DNA from: Diplocarpon mali
Lineage: Eukaryota; Ascomycota; Leotiomycetes; Helotiales; Drepanopezizaceae
Direction: 5' to 3'
Assembly (NCBI GenBank): GCA_024741835.1
Contig: JAENRP010000038.1
Coordinates: 116,020 to 180,019 of the forward strand
DNA length: 64,000 nt
How positions within the stretch are numbered: position 1 is the stretch's first letter; the number at the start of each line of letters is the position of its first letter. The position numbers and the translations under genes are program-made. The notes beneath the pieces are model-generated. The model saw nothing but the letters and a program-made list of their open reading frames with translations, searched no databases and was not told the DNA's origin. This document shows, piece after piece, positions 60,420-64,000 of this stretch.

Positions 60420-63400
60420 CTACAGGTATCTCTTCTCTTCCTTCTCCTCGTACGCCTGCACCTGATCACCGACTTGGAAATCGAACCACTCGTGGAAGCC
60501 GAGCCCGCACTCGCCCCCCTTCTTCATCTCCGCCACATCCTTCTTCACGTTCTTCAGCGAAGCAATCGTACCTAGACCCGTTAGCGATGCTCAATCAGAG
60601 AGGGAAAAGGGGGTGTACCATCAAACATCTTCACGCCACCCCGCATGACTCGGACCCTAGCAGTCTTGCTGATGGTGCCGTTCCGGACCTTGCACCCGGC
60701 AATCGACTTGTGCTGTCGGCCCTTCACTGTAATCTCAAAGATCTGGGCAATGTCGGCCTCGCCCAGCACACGTTGGGTGACCAGCGGAGCAAGATGCTTG
60801 CTCAGCTCCGCCCTGACATCGTCCACCAGCCGGTAGATGATGTTGTGATCGATGATTTGGACCTTGGCCCGCTCGGCCATCGTGCTAATGCTCGGCTCCA
60901 CTGGCGTGTTGAAGTTGATCAGGTGACCCTTGGCTCCAGATGCATGCTCGACATCGAACTCGGAAAGCTGACCCACGCCGTATCTCAGGATATGGGGTTG
61001 CACCTCCTGGTTACCGAGCGCCGAGATCTGGTCCGTGACAGCCTCGACCGACCCGCTGACATCGCCCTTGACGATAAAGTACACCTGTTTCGGCCCCGTC
61101 GGTTTCGCGTCCCGAATCTTCTCGGGGACTTCCTCGTCGGCGGCTTTCGCATCAGCCGCTGCTTGTGCCTCGGCCTTCTCGAGCTCTCTTCTCTCTTCCA
61201 CTGCCTTTCTGTTCTCATTGATGGCGTCCATGTCGTCGGCCAATCTGTCTCGCTCCTCCTTCTCGAGTCGGTACGCCACCACGCTCTTAGCCTTAGCCTC
61301 GTTCGGTGCTTGAAGCACTTCGTCACCGGCCAGTGGCTGTTCGCGCCACCCGTCAATCTCAACAGGCGTGCCCGGGCCGGCCTCCGCGATCTCGATGCCA
61401 GCTTCGTTCCGCAGGCAACGGATTCTGGCCCATGTCCTGCCCGCGACGATAAAGTCACCCAGTCGCATTGTTCCTCTCCGGATGAGTACCGTCGCAACCT
61501 TGCCCATGGACTTGATACTGGCTTCGACGACCCATCCTTCGGCTTGTCCGTCAGTCTCGGCTCGCATGTCGAGAATCTCAGAGAGGGTGACCGCAGCTTC
61601 TTCCAATTGCGGCATACCCGCGCCGGTCTTGCCGCTGACACACACGACCTGGGTATCTCCTCCAAAATCCTCGATATCAACACCGTGGCGAGCTAGATCC
61701 TGCTTCACGCGATCGATATTCGAGTCTTGCTTGTCAATCTTGTTGATGGCGACAATCATGGGGACTCTGGCAGCCTTCGCATGGTTGATGGCTTCGATCG
61801 TTTGCGGCTTCACGCTATCATCTGCGGCCACGACCAGGATAACAATATCCGTGATGTTGGCACCTCGCTGGCGCATGCTCAGGAAAGCAGCGTGACCAGG
61901 CGTGTCCAGAAAAGTGATGATCTTGCCGGAGGGCATAGGTACCGAGAAGGCGCCGATGTGCTGAGTGATACCGCCGTGCTCACTCGCAGCAACCGAAGAT
62001 TTCCGCAGGTAATCCAGCAGAGTTGTCTTCCCGTGGTCAACGTGGCCCATGATGGTTATGACGGGGGGTCTTGGGGGTAGTGAAGAAGGGTCCTCGGGAG
62101 GAGCTCTCGCTCTCAAGTCTTCAGACACTCCTCGGTCGATGATCGGCTCAAAATTATATTCTTGGGCAATCAGTCCCGCATTCTCAGCATTCAGGATAAA
62201 GTCGTGGCTGGTGTCCTCAAAGCCTAGCTCTTCCATCTTCCAGACAAAGTCCTCGTATCGTACCCTGAGCGCCCCAGCGAGATTGGAAACGCTGATAAAT
62301 TCGGGTAGGAGTATAGGAGTTGGCGCGGCACGCTTCGCGGCCTTCTTCTCTGCCTTTTCGCGTTGGCGCTGTGCTTTTGCTTCAGCACGGGCAGCTGCCT
62401 CTTCAAGCTCGGCTTCCTCTCCTTCACACATAATGAATTGTTCACGTCTCCTGGCCTTATCCCGGCCTTTACCCTTCGGCTCGTCTTCGTACATTGTTTC
62501 CGCGGCCTGTCGCCCTCGACCTTTTCGTTTCCGTTCTTTTGCCGGCCGTGTGCTCGGTTCATCCCCACCCTCCTCGCCGGTCCGTTCCCAATCTTTCCGT
62601 CCCTCTTTCCCAGCCGCTGCTGACGGTGTGTTCCTTTCCGGGATCTCTGCAGATAAACTCCTGAAGGCCCCCCGGCCGCCGAGACTCGGTCGTTGAGCAG
62701 GAGTAGTCTGTCCGTTTTGAATTTCATCGTTTTTGGAATGATGGAAAGGCTCGTAACGTCTAGGGTGATACTGTTCGACTCTGAGTCGTTGCTCTTGGCC
62801 ATTACTTTGGCGCGGAAGAAGTGGCGTATACCTCGCAAAGCCGGCCTGCTCTTCCCTTTCTGCCCGCCCTTGCGCAAAATCGATGCGTCTAAAGCTTCCG
62901 TCGTCCTCCGGTGAAGGTCGGGCAGTATCTCGCTGACGTTTCAACTGATTCCATCTCGAATCGTCCCTTTCGGTCGAGGGCCGAGCCGCCCATTGATCAT
63001 CTCCCAGGACGTGCCGTATCCTAGGGCCCGCACGGATACTTGCTTCATCACCTGGGAAGTTCCTGCTCGTCCGCTGAGGATCCATTGCTTTCCGTTTTGC
63101 AATCTCACTTTGCGCATATCTAATCCTTTCTTCTTCTGTCCGTGGCACGTATCGCCCGTCACGGCTGGATTGCGGCCTACTTCCGAAACCATCTGTCCCT
63201 TTCCTCTGCTGTGAACTAGCCTCCCTCTCGAGCATCTTTGCGCGTGCCCGCTGTTCATGAGGGTCGAGTTCCCTGCCGCCGGCGGCCTGTGCCGCTTTGC
63301 CCTCCTGTGACTTTCTCTCTCTTTCAAGCATCATTGCTCGAGCCTGCTGCTCATGAGGGTCGAGCTCCCTGCCAGCGGCCCCGATTCTCTCAGTGGCAGG

Positions 63401-63960
63401 AGTCGATGTCGCAACCGAACTTCGCCAACCCGGAGTCTTCAACTGCTGCTCCGCGTTTGATTTCCCCGGTGATATTGGGCCTTCTCGCGACCCTGTATCC
63501 TGTGGCGAATGGGCCCTGATCTGAGCCGGAGGAGTGGGTGCTTGACCACTCGACGACTCTGGTCGCAACCTTAGCTCTGCGGCTCCCGACTGTTCAATCG
63601 CTGGTCTTGGAACACCCACGCCAGGTATAGAGCTTCCGACTCCTTTTCCCCAGCTGGGCCCAGCAGCAGGAGCCCCCCAACTTGGACCTAGGCCTGCTCT
63701 TGCGGGACGCCCCCAAGTTGGCTGCGGTCCCCGAGCGCCATCATCGTGAGCCGTAGGAGTGACCTCTCCAGGCGGTCTCGCGACGGGTCGAGAAGATTGG
63801 AGGAACCTGCGTGAAACGTGAGAAGGTTGTCGAGCTTGGCCCAGTCTGTGGGCGCAAAAGGCGCATAGAGATGGAGTGCTTGGGTCCTGTATGAAGTTAT
63901 TATCCACGAGCTGAAACTGAAAAGACCTTGATATACCCGTAACAGACTGCGACCTCTCAT
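60420..63960 (-). CDS. IFM1: Mitochondrial translation initiation factor IF-2
   Basis: GTPase that brings initiator tRNA to the mitochondrial small subunit. Exons 63960-63937, 63886-60619 and 60571-60420 give 1147 residues. The first intron (50 bp, GTATAT...CATACAG) removes a region where frames disagree, joining MRGRSLLR to DPSTPSLCAFCAHRL. The second (47 bp, GTACAC...GTCTAG) leads to a 50-residue C-terminal exon. The N-terminus is basic, like a presequence. About 500 residues of charged low-complexity sequence follow, including two GRELDPHEQ-containing repeats. Then come the IF-2 N-domain and the G domain with GHVDHGKTT, DTPGHAAF and NKID. Last come beta-barrel domain II, domain III and the C-terminal fMet-tRNA-binding domain (VRVMRGGVKMFDG, KGGECGLGF). 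The order is typical of the bacterial-type family. Confidence 0.95.
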
Positions 63961-64000
63961 GGTGGATGGGATGAGGCGTTCACCTCGTCACCGGGGGATG

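Noticed and set aside
59506..60465. 319-codon plus-strand frame
   Set aside because: Pro/Arg-rich translation without domains, overlapping the tRNA gene and the last exon of IF-2; probably an artefact of GC-rich DNA.

Overview
The window reads as nuclear DNA of a filamentous ascomycete (Pezizomycotina). Genes are split by short introns (47-171 bp) with GTRAGT-type donors, CTAAC/CTAAT-like branch points and YAG acceptors. Gene-bearing GC-rich DNA alternates with AT-rich blocks (about 13.4-14.5, 17.8-18.9, 25.8-26.9 and 29.7-32.5 kb) in which a pair of LTR-like repeats differs mainly by C-to-T/G-to-A changes, as expected from repeat-induced point mutation (RIP). The gene set fits this group: a rhodopsin-domain (PTH11/SAT4-like) membrane protein, an Ace2/Swi5 zinc-finger factor, an Spt10-like acetyltransferase, a lipase-NB-ARC STAND (NLR-like) protein, a P450 and a CrnA/NrtA nitrate transporter.

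Layout. 1-0.8 kb: 5' part of the rhodopsin-domain gene. 0.8-9.7 kb: almost nine kilobases with no convincing gene, holding a TA-flanked MITE, a 20-bp minisatellite and a 7-bp satellite. 9.7-11.6 kb: Spt10-like gene. 14.5-15.6 kb: secreted protein of unknown function. 16.4-17.7 kb: mitochondrial ribosomal protein uS2m. 20.5-22.8 kb: Ace2/Swi5 factor. 25.3-25.7 kb: Ras-like pseudogene. 27.0-28.6 kb: nitrate transporter with NirA- and GATA-type sites upstream. 29.7-31.8 kb: RIP-decayed LTR element. 33.1-35.2 kb: P450 with an unusual haem-binding loop. 38.8-39.8 kb: SNIP1/Pml1. 41.8-46.2 kb: lipase-NB-ARC protein. 48.0-51.5 kb: TSR3 and GGA, head to head. 52.3-58.3 kb: truncated frameshifted SDR, a 41-bp minisatellite, a one-TM protein and a frameshifted conserved gene. 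59.4-59.5 kb: tRNA-Lys(UUU). 60.4-64 kb: mitochondrial IF-2.

Functionally this is a mixed neighbourhood, not a cluster: mitochondrial translation (uS2m, IF-2), rRNA modification (TSR3), splicing (SNIP1/Pml1), Golgi-endosome sorting (GGA), transcription (Ace2, Spt10-like), nitrogen uptake (CrnA) and an NLR-type candidate.

The most unusual observation is the tRNA-Lys(UUU) gene at 59364-59520 (minus). Besides a normal-position anticodon intron (after base 37) it has a 50-nt insertion in the D loop, between A box and B box. The insertion begins GTAGGT, contains CTAAT and ends TAG; removing it restores a normal D arm. It looks like a spliceosomal-type intron inside a Pol III gene. All splice sites here are read by eye; none has been checked by transcript data or database search.
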